From the NCBI GenBank assembly GCA_963753185.1, contig CAVWBO010000007.1, forward strand, positions 744,001 to 808,000: DNA of 64,000 nucleotides. The letters run 5' to 3'. Source of the DNA: SZUA-442 sp963753185. GTDB lineage: Bacteria > Actinomycetota > Acidimicrobiia > Spongiisociales > UBA5794. A program made the position numbers and the translations under genes. Below the pieces are notes generated by a model. That model was not told where the DNA came from, made no database searches, and saw nothing but the letters and a program-made list of their open reading frames with translations. The number at the start of each line of letters is the position of its first letter. Position 1 is the first letter of the stretch. Of the stretch, positions 52,830 to 61,278 are shown piece by piece.

Positions 52830-54157
52830 CAGAGCACCGGAAGGTATTCCTCGAGTTCGAACTGGGACACGTGCTGCTCGTAGTTCGCCCACTCGCGTCG
52901 CTTGTTGCGCAGGAACCACGAGTGGACATGATCGCCGAGCGCCTCGCGGACGAGTTCCGATGACTCCATGGCGTGGATCGCCTCGGCGAGGTTGCTCGGA
53001 AGCCTCCGGATCCCTGCTCCGATGCGCTCCTCCTGTGACATCTTGAGCACATCGGATCCCGTCTCCGGGGGAAGCGGGTAGTTGTTCGCGATGCCGTCCA
53101 GTCCCGCTGCGAGGATGACGGAGAGGGCGAGGTATGGATTGCACGCGGGGTCGGGCGAGCGGAACTCGATCCGTGTCGAGTCGATCTTCCCCTTCTTCGT
53201 CGCGGGGACACGAACCAGGGCGCTCTGGTCGTTCCGTGCCCACGTCTGGTAGGTCGGCGCGTCGAACCCTCCGACCAGGCGCTTGTACGAGTTCACCCAC
53301 TGGTTCGTGACCGCGGTGATCTCGGAGGCGTGCGTCAGGAGGCCGGCGATGAAGCCCTCTGCGACCTTCGACAGACCGTAGTTGCCTGCGGGATCGTGGA
53401 AGGCGTTCTCGTCTCCCTGGAACAGGGACAGGTGCAGGTGCATGCCGGATCCGTCGTACGCGGCGAGGGGCTTCGGCATGAACGTGGCATAGATCCCATG
53501 TTCGAGGGCGACCTCCTTGACCGTGAGGCGTGTCGTGACGATGTTGTCCGCCATCGTCAGGGCATCCGTGTGCCTGAGGTCGAGCTCGTGCTGTGACGGC
53601 GAGACCTCGTGATGGCTCACCGCAACTGGGATCCCGAGGGCCTCGAGGTTCATGATGGTCGAGCGGCGGTACTCCTGGGCGACATCGAGTGGCGTCAGGT
53701 CGAAGTACCCACCCTTGTCGAGGACCTCCGGGTTCGCAGAGGCGTCGCGGAAGTAGAAGTACTCGATCTCGGGTGCGACGTAGAACGAGTATCCGAGGTC
53801 GGCTGCTCGTTGGAGGTTCCGCCGAAGGACGTGGCGGGGGTCACCCGCGAACGGGTCGCCGTCGGGGGTGACGATGTCGCAGAACATTCTCGCGACGCCG
53901 GCATCGTCATGCCGCCAAGGCAGGATCTGGAACGTCGAGGGATCCGGCTTCGCCAGCATGTCGGCCTCGTGCGAGCGCGAGAAGCCGTCGATCGACGAAC
54001 CGTCGAACGAGACGCCCTCATCCAGGGCGAGGTCGAGCTCCGCGGGCGTGATCGCGAAGGACTTCAGGAAACCCTGGACATCGGTGAACCAAAGCCTGAT
54101 GAATCGGATGCCCCGCTCCTTGACGGTGCTGAGCACGTAGTCGGTTGGTCGTTCCAC
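52829..54157 (-). CDS. glnA: Glutamine synthetase, type I
   Basis: 442 residues from a GTG start with gagagg six bases upstream. GSI signatures: FDGSSIDGFSR (start of the beta-grasp/active site), FYVAPEIEYFYF, the ATP-binding KPLAAYDGSGMHLHLSL, and RIEFRSPDPACNPYLAL. The region where GSI-beta enzymes carry the adenylylated Tyr reads NNYPLPPETGSD, without the NLYDLPPEE consensus, so adenylylation is unlikely. It forms glutamine from glutamate and ammonia as a dodecamer. It is cotranscribed with glnR and divergent from glnII. Confidence 0.93.
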   Translation of the reverse strand: MERPTDYVLSTVKERGIRFIRLWFTDVQGFLKSFAITPAELDLALDEGVSFDGSSIDGFSRSHEADMLAKPDPSTFQILPWRHDDAGVARMFCDIVTPDGDPFAGDPRHVLRRNLQRAADLGYSFYVAPEIEYFYFRDASANPEVLDKGGYFDLTPLDVAQEYRRSTIMNLEALGIPVAVSHHEVSPSQHELDLRHTDALTMADNIVTTRLTVKEVALEHGIYATFMPKPLAAYDGSGMHLHLSLFQGDENAFHDPAGNYGLSKVAEGFIAGLLTHASEITAVTNQWVNSYKRLVGGFDAPTYQTWARNDQSALVRVPATKKGKIDSTRIEFRSPDPACNPYLALSVILAAGLDGIANNYPLPPETGSDVLKMSQEERIGAGIRRLPSNLAEAIHAMESSELVREALGDHVHSWFLRNKRREWANYEQHVSQFELEEYLPVL

Positions 54158-54342
54158 AGGTACCTCTCGGCGAGACTGACCACAGCGTACGGAGTCCGTG
54201 TGCTTTCACCAGCCCCGAATCGGGCTGTAACAGAGCGTTCACACGGACGTTACCCCCGCGAAACGGCACCGGTCCATCCTCCGGTGCGTTCAGGCGCTGC
54301 CGCGCGCTGGAGACACGCCACCACCGCTGAAAGCGAGGAACG
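54158..54342. promoter_or_regulatory. Divergent promoter region of glnA-glnR and glnII
   Basis: 185 bases between the two glutamine synthetase genes. It holds the GlnR-type box at 54227-54264 and, directly after it, a perfect inverted repeat GCACCGG...CCGGTGC (54266-54287) that may fold in the glnII leader. Core promoter elements are not certain from sequence. Confidence 0.7.
54227..54264 (+). promoter_or_regulatory. Tandem GlnR binding box
   Basis: Four pentamers follow each other with exact six-base spacers: GTAAC, TTCAC, GTTAC, GAAAC, starting at 54227, 54238, 54249 and 54260. The known actinobacterial GlnR consensus is GTnAC-n6-GAAAC repeated twice; three pentamers match fully or nearly so and the second matches at its last two bases. 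The site lies 78 bases before glnII and 69 bases before glnA, so it can serve both directions. Confidence 0.8.
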
Positions 54343-55344
54343 ATGCCGTATCGAGCGGAGTACATCTGGATCGACGGTCGGAAGCCGACCGCGTTGTTGA
54401 GGTCGAAGACCAAGATCGTTCCCGACGGGGTCGAGCCCCCCATTTGGGGTTTCGACGGCTCGTCGACCGAGCAGGCGCCTGGTTCCTCATCGGACTGCGT
54501 CCTGAGTCCCGTCAAGGTCGTACCGGACCCGATCCGTGGAGGGAACGACAAGCTCGTCCTCTGCGAGGTCCTCGACACCGACATGACGCCGCATGAATCG
54601 AATACGAGGGTCAGGGCCGTCGCGGCACAGGAGAAGTACGGCGACCAGGAGCCGTGGTTCGGCATGGAACAGGAGTACACCTTCTACAAGGACGGTCGTC
54701 CCCACGGTTGGCCGCTCGGCGGTTTCCCTGCTCCCCAGGGCGGGTACTACTGCGGTATCGGCGCCGACGAGATCTGGGGCCGTGACGTCGTCGAGGACCA
54801 CACGTGGGCATGCATGGAGGCAGGGCTCGAGATCTCCGGAACGAACGCCGAGGTCATGATCGGCCAGTGGGAGTTCCAGATCGGCCCCGTCGATACGGTG
54901 GAGGTCGGTGATCAGATCTGGCTCGCGAGGTGGCTCCTGTACCGCATCGCCGAGGACTACGACATCTCCGCAACGCTCAACCCCAAGCCGGTGGCGGGCG
55001 ACTGGAACGGTGCCGGCATGCACACGAACTTCTCCACCAAGGCGATGCGTGAGGGTTGGGACCCGATCATCGCCGCATGCGAGGCGCTCGGTGAGGTCGC
55101 CCAGGAGCACGTCGCGAACTACGGCGCAGGCATCCAACAGCGCCTCACGGGACTCCACGAGACGGCTCCGTGGTCCGAGTACAGCTACGGCGTCTCGGAC
55201 AGGGGTGCCTCCGTTCGGATCCCGTGGCAGGTCGGGGTCGAGAAGAAGGGGTACATCGAGGATCGTCGACCGAACGCGAACGCCGATCCGTACATCGTCG
55301 CCTCGATGATCACGAACACCATCTGTAGCCGGTTGGCGGGCTAG
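54343..55344 (+). CDS. glnII: Glutamine synthetase, type II (GlnII)
   Basis: 333 residues, the short eukaryotic-like class. AEYIWIDGRKPTALLRSKTK, WGFDGSSTEQA, PWFGMEQEYTFY, GMHTNFSTKAMR and RRPNANADPYIVASM are diagnostic. It forms an octamer or decamer and is usually induced by nitrogen limitation. Having GSI and GSII side by side in opposite directions around a shared GlnR box suggests coordinated control. A cgagga sequence precedes the ATG. A large hairpin follows the stop. Confidence 0.95.
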   Translation: MPYRAEYIWIDGRKPTALLRSKTKIVPDGVEPPIWGFDGSSTEQAPGSSSDCVLSPVKVVPDPIRGGNDKLVLCEVLDTDMTPHESNTRVRAVAAQEKYGDQEPWFGMEQEYTFYKDGRPHGWPLGGFPAPQGGYYCGIGADEIWGRDVVEDHTWACMEAGLEISGTNAEVMIGQWEFQIGPVDTVEVGDQIWLARWLLYRIAEDYDISATLNPKPVAGDWNGAGMHTNFSTKAMREGWDPIIAACEALGEVAQEHVANYGAGIQQRLTGLHETAPWSEYSYGVSDRGASVRIPWQVGVEKKGYIEDRRPNANADPYIVASMITNTICSRLAG

Positions 55345-55367
55345 CAGCGCTGGCCGTCCCCGTCCGT

Positions 55368-55409
55368 GCGTGACTCGCGCCTGCCCCCCGGCAGGGACGC
55401 GGGTCACGC
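55368..55409. terminator. Bidirectional hairpin after glnII
   Basis: GCGTGAC (55368-55374) pairs with GTCACGC (55403-55409), and inside it CGCG with CGCG and CTGCC with GGCAG, giving a long interrupted stem. It lies in the gap between convergent glnII and the gene at 55423. There is no U-tract. Confidence 0.55.
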
Positions 55410-55422
55410 GGGGAGCGCGGGG

Positions 55423-56004
55423 TCAGGGAGTGAGCGACCGAACCTGGTCGAGCTGGTCCTGGAAGGCGACCGTGGCTGTGCCGTAGGCAGCGACAGCCTC
55501 GCGGCGGAGTGTGCCGTCGTCTGGCGCCTGGAGACCGGCGATCACCGCCTCCGCGGCCGTCACGAGCGCCTGTGAACCGGTGATCGTGTCTGGCCATGCT
55601 TGCTGGAATGCGCTCGGCACCGTGGTGGCAGCGACCTGGTTCGCCAGTACTTGGGCATCGTCACGGACCGCCTCGAACCCAGAGACGGCCTGATCCTGGG
55701 TGATCTCCCTCGCCTCCCACTGATCGTTCACCTGGGTGAGCCTGGTCAGCAAGTCCTGGGCAGCCGTGTCGAAACGATCGACCTCGAGGAGGAATGCGAG
55801 AACCTCGGCAGGGAGTGTGGATGTCGTCGTTTCCGGTGGGAGTGTCGTGGTCGCCTGTGGCACCGTCGTGGTGGTCGATGCCGCGACGTCAGCCGCGGGG
55901 AGCGCGTTGACGAAGACGTAGGTGAACCCGATCAGTGCGATGATCGCGGTCGGGAGTATCCACCGGCCCGGTTTTGGATCCTCTTTGCTCACCGGCCAGA
56001 GCAT
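55423..56004 (-). CDS. Single-pass membrane protein with Thr-rich linker, unknown function
   Basis: 193 residues from ATG 56004 (GTG 55992 possible). After a short Lys/Pro-rich cytoplasmic end, one membrane span (about 16-36) leads to a Thr/Pro-rich linker (about 42-66). An external helical domain of about 125 residues follows with several Gln/Asp/Ala heptads (EVLAFLLEVDRFDTAAQDLL). No enzymatic motif that I recognise. A coiled or four-helix sensor-like domain outside the membrane is possible. It is divergent from the SDR gene by 80 bases. Confidence 0.65.
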   Translation of the reverse strand: MLWPVSKEDPKPGRWILPTAIIALIGFTYVFVNALPAADVAASTTTTVPQATTTLPPETTTSTLPAEVLAFLLEVDRFDTAAQDLLTRLTQVNDQWEAREITQDQAVSGFEAVRDDAQVLANQVAATTVPSAFQQAWPDTITGSQALVTAAEAVIAGLQAPDDGTLRREAVAAYGTATVAFQDQLDQVRSLTP

Positions 56005-56084
56005 AGAACGAGGGGCAACTGAAGGGTGGTTTGCCCGAGGGCGGTCCGATGCACGGCATGGCCGCGTGGCGCTACCTTTGCGGC

Positions 56085-56816
56085 ATGGATCTCACGGGAC
56101 GAAACGCATTGGTCACCGGAGGCGCCGTGAGGGTCGGCAGGGCCATCACCACGGCGCTCGCTGATTCTGGGTGCAACGTGTTCATCCACTACAACTCGTC
56201 AGCGGCCCCTGCAGAGCAGCTTCGCGACGAACTCGCCGCAACCGGCGTGAGGATCGCCATCGGTTCCTCCGATCTGTCCGATCCGACGGGCTCGGCAGAT
56301 CTGATCCGTGACGCAACGGAGGCCCTCGGACCGGTCTCGGTCCTCGTGAACAGCGCCTCCGGATTTCCATTTGACACGGTCATGGACGTGACCGTCGACC
56401 GGCTCCGCGCGACGCACGACCTGACGCTCGCCTCGCCGCTCATGCTGATCCAGGCGTTCGCGGCCGCCCTCCCACCTGGCGAGCACGGGGCCGTCGTCAA
56501 CGTCACGGATGTCAAGACCCACCGTCCCTATCGGGAGCACGTCTCGTACATGCTGGCCAAGGGTGGCGTCGACACGCTCACGAGGGCGGCCGCCCTCGGC
56601 CTCGCTCCCCGAATCCGCGTCAACGCGGTGGCCCTCGGCGTCATCCTGCCGCCTCCCGGAGAGGGTGACGACTACGTTGCCGCCCTTGCGGCGGAGCTGC
56701 CGCTGGAGCGGGTCGGTGGGACGGCCGTCGTGGCCGACACCGTCGTGTTCCTCGCACGGAACGACTTCATCACGGGGGAGATCGTCCGTCTCGACGGCGG
56801 CGCCCACCTCGTGTGA
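56085..56816 (+). CDS. Short-chain dehydrogenase, pteridine-reductase-like
   Basis: 243 residues from ATG 56085. The cofactor motif ALVTGGAVRVGRAI is the TGxxxRxG form found in pteridine reductases and FolM, not the usual TGxxxGxG. NSAS and YMLAKGGVDTLTRAAALGL (Tyr-x3-Lys) are the catalytic parts. With folB, folKE and moaA 2-4 kb downstream, reduction of dihydropterin or dihydrofolate with NADPH is a plausible role. Unspecific SDR activity cannot be excluded. Confidence 0.78.
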   Translation: MDLTGRNALVTGGAVRVGRAITTALADSGCNVFIHYNSSAAPAEQLRDELAATGVRIAIGSSDLSDPTGSADLIRDATEALGPVSVLVNSASGFPFDTVMDVTVDRLRATHDLTLASPLMLIQAFAAALPPGEHGAVVNVTDVKTHRPYREHVSYMLAKGGVDTLTRAAALGLAPRIRVNAVALGVILPPPGEGDDYVAALAAELPLERVGGTAVVADTVVFLARNDFITGEIVRLDGGAHLV

Positions 56817-56864
56817 CGCCGCGCCCGTCGTGCTTCTCGATGGAGTGATGGTCGGCGAGTTCCG

Positions 56865-57659
56865 TCAGACCCCGATATCGCGGCGGTCGAACGCCCACAG
56901 GCCGAGGGAGACGAGGGCGATCGATAGCAACGCCATGATCGCGAGGTCCGTGAAGTGGACACCGTTCGTGAGCGGCATGCTTCCGTTGAGCCAGTCGAAC
57001 GGTGAGAGGTTCTCCGTCCACTCGAGCCCATCGATCTGTCTCAGCACGCCGTTCGCGGCGAAGCCAAACACGGCGACACCGGCCCCGACGGAGAGGGCGA
57101 GGACTCGGCTGCCGGTCGCCGCGCCGACTGCGAAGGTGACCGCGCCGAACAGGGCACCGAAGAAGAGGAGGTGCAGGTGCATCGCCATGAGGTTCCCGAT
57201 GGGGATCGACGTCAGCCTCACCGGCACGGAGATCGCGAGGATGGTGACGAGGAGGGCCAGTGAGATGATGGCGACGCTCACGACGAAGGCGAGGTATCGC
57301 TCGAGTGCGAGCCTGATCCTGCCCACCGGGTGGACCAGGATCAGATCCAGCGTCCCTGCCTCCTCGTCGCCTGAGATCATGCGGGTCCCGGCGGAAACCG
57401 AGTACACCACCATGAGCATGGCGACGACGAGCCCGTACACCGTCGCGTTCAGGTACCCCGCAGCGGTCGTGATCCCGGTGTAGTTGAGGGCTTCCATGAT
57501 CTCGGACGGGTAGTTCTCGAGCAGCTCCTGCATTGCGGGATCGTCGAAGGTCGGCCAGAAGGACGCGTACATCGAACCGACGGCTGTGATCGCGATGGAC
57601 CAGCCGAACACGGATCGGCGAGCATCCCAGAGCCACTTGGTGAACGGATTACGAAGCAT
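56865..57659 (-). CDS. ABC-2-type exporter permease
   Basis: 264 residues from ATG 57659 (MLRNPFTKWLWDARRS). Six membrane segments with the ABC-2 pattern, including RMISGDEEAGTLDLILVHPVGR, which is typical of the coupling helix in bacterial ABC-2 permeases. It overlaps the ATP-binding gene by 11 bases and forms its membrane half. Cargo is unknown; relatives export drugs, lipids or peptides. Confidence 0.88.
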   Translation of the reverse strand: MLRNPFTKWLWDARRSVFGWSIAITAVGSMYASFWPTFDDPAMQELLENYPSEIMEALNYTGITTAAGYLNATVYGLVVAMLMVVYSVSAGTRMISGDEEAGTLDLILVHPVGRIRLALERYLAFVVSVAIISLALLVTILAISVPVRLTSIPIGNLMAMHLHLLFFGALFGAVTFAVGAATGSRVLALSVGAGVAVFGFAANGVLRQIDGLEWTENLSPFDWLNGSMPLTNGVHFTDLAIMALLSIALVSLGLWAFDRRDIGV

Positions 57660-58560
57660 CGTCGTCCCCCTCGCCTCCATCGAAGAGGTGGAAGAAGATC
57701 TCCTCGAGGTCAGGCTCCTCAGCCGTCATCGTGATGACGCGGTGCCTCGAGGCCTCCTTGATCAGCTCGTCGGCCTCGCCGTCGAGAAGGCACCGCAGGG
57801 TTCGTCCCTCGACGGTGACCTCGGAGAGCCCGGCAACGGAGCTGAACGCACCCTCGTCGACATCGTCGGCGAACACCAGCTCGATGTGCCTCCTCGATCG
57901 GTGGCGGAGGTCCTCGACGTCGTCGACGGCGAGCAGTTTGCCCCCGCGAACGATGCCGACGCGATCGGCGATCCTCTGGACCTCGCCCATCACATGGGAC
58001 GACATGAACACGGTTGACCCCTCGGCGACCGCTTCGCGGACGAGGCGAGCGAACTCCTGCTGGAGGAACGGGTCGAGGCCACTCGTCGGTTCGTCGAGGA
58101 TCAGGAGTTCCGGCTCGTGCATGAACGCCTGGACGACTCCGACCTTCTGGCGGTTGCCTCGCGACAACGACTTGATCCTTTTCGTCCGGTCGAGCCCGAG
58201 GCGCTCTGACAGGCCATCGATCCGCGAGGCTGGCACGCCCCCGCGCACGTTCGCCAGGTACGTCAGGAGATCGCCGGCCGTCTGGCGGCCGTCGACGACG
58301 AAATCGTCGGCGAGGTAGCCGATGCGACGTCGGAGGTCGGGGCCTGCCGCACGGGGGTCGAGGCCGAGGACATCGATCCTCCCCTCCGTCGGGCGGATGA
58401 GATCGAGAAGGAGCCGGATGGTGGTGGTCTTCCCTGCGCCATTGGGTCCGAGGAACCCGTACACCTCACCCCGGTCGACGTGCAGGTCGAGGCCATCGAG
58501 GGCGACGGTGTGGCCGTAGTGCTTGACCAGCCCTTCGGTTCTGAGGACGGCATCGGACAC
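57649..58560 (-). CDS. ABC transporter ATP-binding protein (ABC-2 exporter type)
   Basis: 303 residues. Walker A is FLGPNGAGKTTTIRLLL, the Q-loop lies in RIGYLADD, the signature is LSRGNRQKVGVVQAFM, and Walker B is LLILDEPTSGLDP. The H-loop Ser-Ser-His is in FMSSHVMGEVQRI. Its C-terminal extension is the regulatory domain common in drug and lipid exporters (CcmA/DrrA-like). It is encoded with the permease at 56865 in a single overlapping unit and is divergent from folB. Confidence 0.92.
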   Translation of the reverse strand: MSDAVLRTEGLVKHYGHTVALDGLDLHVDRGEVYGFLGPNGAGKTTTIRLLLDLIRPTEGRIDVLGLDPRAAGPDLRRRIGYLADDFVVDGRQTAGDLLTYLANVRGGVPASRIDGLSERLGLDRTKRIKSLSRGNRQKVGVVQAFMHEPELLILDEPTSGLDPFLQQEFARLVREAVAEGSTVFMSSHVMGEVQRIADRVGIVRGGKLLAVDDVEDLRHRSRRHIELVFADDVDEGAFSSVAGLSEVTVEGRTLRCLLDGEADELIKEASRHRVITMTAEEPDLEEIFFHLFDGGEGDDDAS

Positions 58561-58649
58561 GGCTGCTCCCTGTCCCTTCGAACACTAGTTGCGCCCCACC
58601 GCCAGTCGTACCGGCGGATCCATGGATGGTCGCCGCTACCGTTCGATCC

Positions 58650-59015
58650 ATGGATCGCATACTCATCAAGGACCTCGTGGTCAGCGGCATCATCGGCATC
58701 AACCCGGATGAACGGGTGAACCGCCAGGACATCCTCGTGAACGTCGCGATGTCGGTCGACATCGCGGCCGCGGCCGCATCCGACGACATCGCGGACTCCG
58801 TGAACTATCGGACGATCACGAAGAGGATCATCGCCCACATCGAGGAGGGCGAGCCCATGCTGGTCGAGCGTTTGGTCGTCGAGATCGCCGACATCTGCCT
58901 CGAGGACGACCGTGTCGGTGAGGTCGAGGTCACGGTCGAAAAGCCGGGCGCCCTCCGGCACGCCCGATCGGTGGGAATAAGCATCATCCGGTCACGGGCT
59001 GACATCCGTACGTAG
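58650..59015 (+). CDS. folB: Dihydroneopterin aldolase
   Basis: 121 residues from ATG 58650 (MDRILIKDLVVSGIIGINPDE). The catalytic Glu is in the strand GINPDERVNRQDILVNV, the conserved Tyr in VNYRTITKRI, and Lys in VTVEKPGALRHA. It releases glycolaldehyde from dihydroneopterin in folate synthesis. It begins 90 bases after the ABC gene in the other direction and is eight bases before folK. Confidence 0.93.
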   Translation: MDRILIKDLVVSGIIGINPDERVNRQDILVNVAMSVDIAAAAASDDIADSVNYRTITKRIIAHIEEGEPMLVERLVVEIADICLEDDRVGEVEVTVEKPGALRHARSVGISIIRSRADIRT

Positions 59016-59023
59016 GGAGGGAC

Positions 59024-60149
59024 ATGGACACCTCACACCACACCACGGCCGTCATCGTCGCGGGTTCGAACCTCGACAAGGAGCGGTGCATGCCGGAGGC
59101 GATTCGTCGCCTCCGTCGGCATCCGGACGTGGCCGTGCGCTCGGTGAGTACCTGTTTCGAGAGTCCATCGGTCGGCGGCCCTCCTGGCGCCCCCGATTTC
59201 TTCAACGCCGCGATCGTGGCAACGACCTCTCTCGAACCGGAGCAGCTCAGGGGGGTCCTCCACGGCATCGAGCACGACCTCGGTCGCGTGCGGTACCGAT
59301 GACAAGGACGCTCCGCGCAGGATCGACCTCGACATCGCCTTCTACGGCGATCTCGTCAAGGACTTCGATGGGTGGTCAGTCCCAGACCCGAACGTACTGA
59401 CGCAGGCCCACGTGGCCGTTCCGATCGCGGAGGTCGCACCGCGCTGGGTACACCCGGCGACGGGGCAGACCGCCCTCGAGATCGCGAAGGCTGTGGCGTC
59501 CGACCCCCCGGAGGTGTCTCCCAACATGGCCATCCGACTCAACACACCCTATTCCGTGAGGGCCGTGGAGGACTTTGACGACGTCGAGAACGTCTACGCA
59601 CCACGCCTCGAGGGCCTCATCCGCGAGCAGCTCGTGGAGATCGGCGAAGACCCTGACCGGGAGGGTCTCATGCGCACACCCCTGCGGGTCGCAAAGGCGA
59701 TGGACTTCCTCACGAGCGGCTACACGACGTCCCTGGAAGAGGTCGTCAACGACGCCATCTTCGATGCCGAGGGCGCCTCCGAGATGGTCGTCGTGCGCGA
59801 CGTCGAGTTCTACTCGATGTGCGAGCACCACATGCTTCCCTTCTTCGGGAAGGCGACCGTCGCGTACCTTCCGAAGGGCAAGATCATCGGCCTGTCGAAG
59901 GTCGCCCGAATCGTCGACGTCTACGCACGGCGGCTCCAGGTGCAGGAGCGGCTCACCAACCAGGTCGCCGACGCCATGACCGAGATCCTCGACCCCCACG
60001 GAGTGGGTGTGGTGTTCGAGGGAAAGCACCTGTGCATGATGATGCGCGGCGTCCAGAAACAGGACAGCAACATGGTGACGAGCGCCATGCGAGGAACCTT
60101 CCGTTCCGATGCCAGGACCAGGAGCGAGTTCCTCGACCTCGCCCACTGA
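59024..60149 (+). CDS. folKE: Bifunctional HPPK-GTP cyclohydrolase I (FolK-FolE fusion), frame broken once
   Basis: About 374 residues if one frame change is repaired. Start ATG 59024 has gggaggg upstream. The HPPK part has VIVAGSNLDKERCMPEA and FFNAAIVATTSLEPEQL to LGRVRY. One extra C at 59296-59297 shifts the frame; repaired it reads RVRYDDKDAPRRIDLDIAFY, the HPPK active site. No stop separates this from GTP cyclohydrolase I, with zinc and catalytic motifs SMCEHHMLPFFGKATV and GKHLCMMMRG. HPPK would occupy about 1-167 and FolE the rest, both of normal length. An internal ATG at 59526 could also start FolE alone. A folKE fusion is known from Lactococcus lactis. Confidence 0.88.
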
Positions 60150-60203
60150 GGGTCCGCTTGGGATTCTGCGAACCCCGGGTCGTGGCTCGGGTACCTTTGA
60201 CGG

Positions 60204-61205
60204 ATGCCTGAGGACACATTCGGTCGACCGTTGCGGGATCTCAGGATCTCTGTGACGGATCGTTGCACGTTCCGATGTGCCTACTGCATGCCGCGCGAGG
60301 TCTACGACGACCACGAGTACCTGTCGCGGTCCGAGATCCTCACCTACGACGAGATCACCCGCTTCACCACAGCGGCGGTCTCGCTCGGCGTCACCAAGGT
60401 GCGGCTCACGGGTGGCGAGCCCTTGCTCCGCAGGGAGCTCCCCGTGCTCGTGGGAATGCTGTCGGCCATTCCGGGGATCGAGGACATCGCGCTCACCACG
60501 AACGGACATCTCTTGTCGGCCCAGGCTGCTGACCTTCGCGCCGCAGGCCTGCACAGGGTCACCGTGAGCCTCGACGCGCTCGACCCGGCCGTGAACAGGA
60601 GAATGACGGACGCGGACGTCGGCCCCGAGGTTGTGCTCGAGGCCATCGATGCCGCCGAACGAGTCGGGCTGGGACCGATCAAGGTGAACACGGTGGTCCG
60701 ACGAGACTGGAACGACGGTCAGGTGATTCCCCTCGTGGACCACTTCCGCGACACGCCACACACCCTTCGCTTCATCGAGTTCATGGACGTGGGCACCACG
60801 AACCAGTGGTCCGTGACCGAGGTCGTTCCATCAGCTGAGCTCGTCGAGCTGATCGGTTCCCACTGGCCGCTCGAGCCGGTCGAGCGGACGCACCCGAGCG
60901 AGGTCGCGTCCTCCTACCGGTTCACCGACGGGGCGGGTTCGATCGGATTCATCTCCTCGGTCTCCCAGCCCTTCTGTGCGGACTGCTCCCGACTCCGCCT
61001 CTCTGCCGAGGGGTCCATGTACACGTGCCTGTTCGCACACGATGGTGTCGATGTGAAGGGCCCTCTCCGCGCAGGTGCGACCGATCGGGAACTCTGCGAC
61101 CTGATCACCACGACGTGGTCGCGGCGAGAGGATCGATACTCGGAGGTTCGCGGCGGTGTTCCGCTCCCCATGCCTCGCATCGAGATGAGCTACATCGGCG
61201 GCTGA
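60204..61205 (+). CDS. moaA: GTP 3',8-cyclase (molybdenum cofactor synthesis)
   Basis: 333 residues. The radical SAM cluster motif CTFRCAYC gives Cys21, Cys25 and Cys28. GGEPLLRRELPVLV follows. The C-terminal cluster has PFCADCSRLRLSAEGSMYTC, and the protein ends in Gly-Gly, both needed by MoaA. It converts GTP to the cyclic precursor of pyranopterin. It follows folKE by 54 bases; both use GTP in the first step of pterin-type pathways. The other moa genes are not here. Confidence 0.96.
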   Translation: MPEDTFGRPLRDLRISVTDRCTFRCAYCMPREVYDDHEYLSRSEILTYDEITRFTTAAVSLGVTKVRLTGGEPLLRRELPVLVGMLSAIPGIEDIALTTNGHLLSAQAADLRAAGLHRVTVSLDALDPAVNRRMTDADVGPEVVLEAIDAAERVGLGPIKVNTVVRRDWNDGQVIPLVDHFRDTPHTLRFIEFMDVGTTNQWSVTEVVPSAELVELIGSHWPLEPVERTHPSEVASSYRFTDGAGSIGFISSVSQPFCADCSRLRLSAEGSMYTCLFAHDGVDVKGPLRAGATDRELCDLITTTWSRREDRYSEVRGGVPLPMPRIEMSYIGG

Positions 61206-61212
61206 AGCCGCC
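61197..61212. terminator. Small hairpin at the moaA stop
   Basis: GGCGGC, loop tgaa, GCCGCC. The loop contains the moaA TGA stop. It lies between moaA and the convergent VOC gene. A weak terminator candidate without U-tract. Confidence 0.35.
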
Positions 61213-61278
61213 CCTGTCGGACGCTTGGTTGAGTGCTCGCACCGAAGCCGCCACCGCGCATCGGTTGGACCCATGTCC

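Noticed and set aside
59291..59310. In-frame TGA in folK as a possible selenocysteine codon, given selAB nearby
   Set aside because: After the TGA the same frame does not encode HPPK; the conserved active site RRIDLDIAFY is in the +1 frame. A one-base insertion explains it, not recoding.
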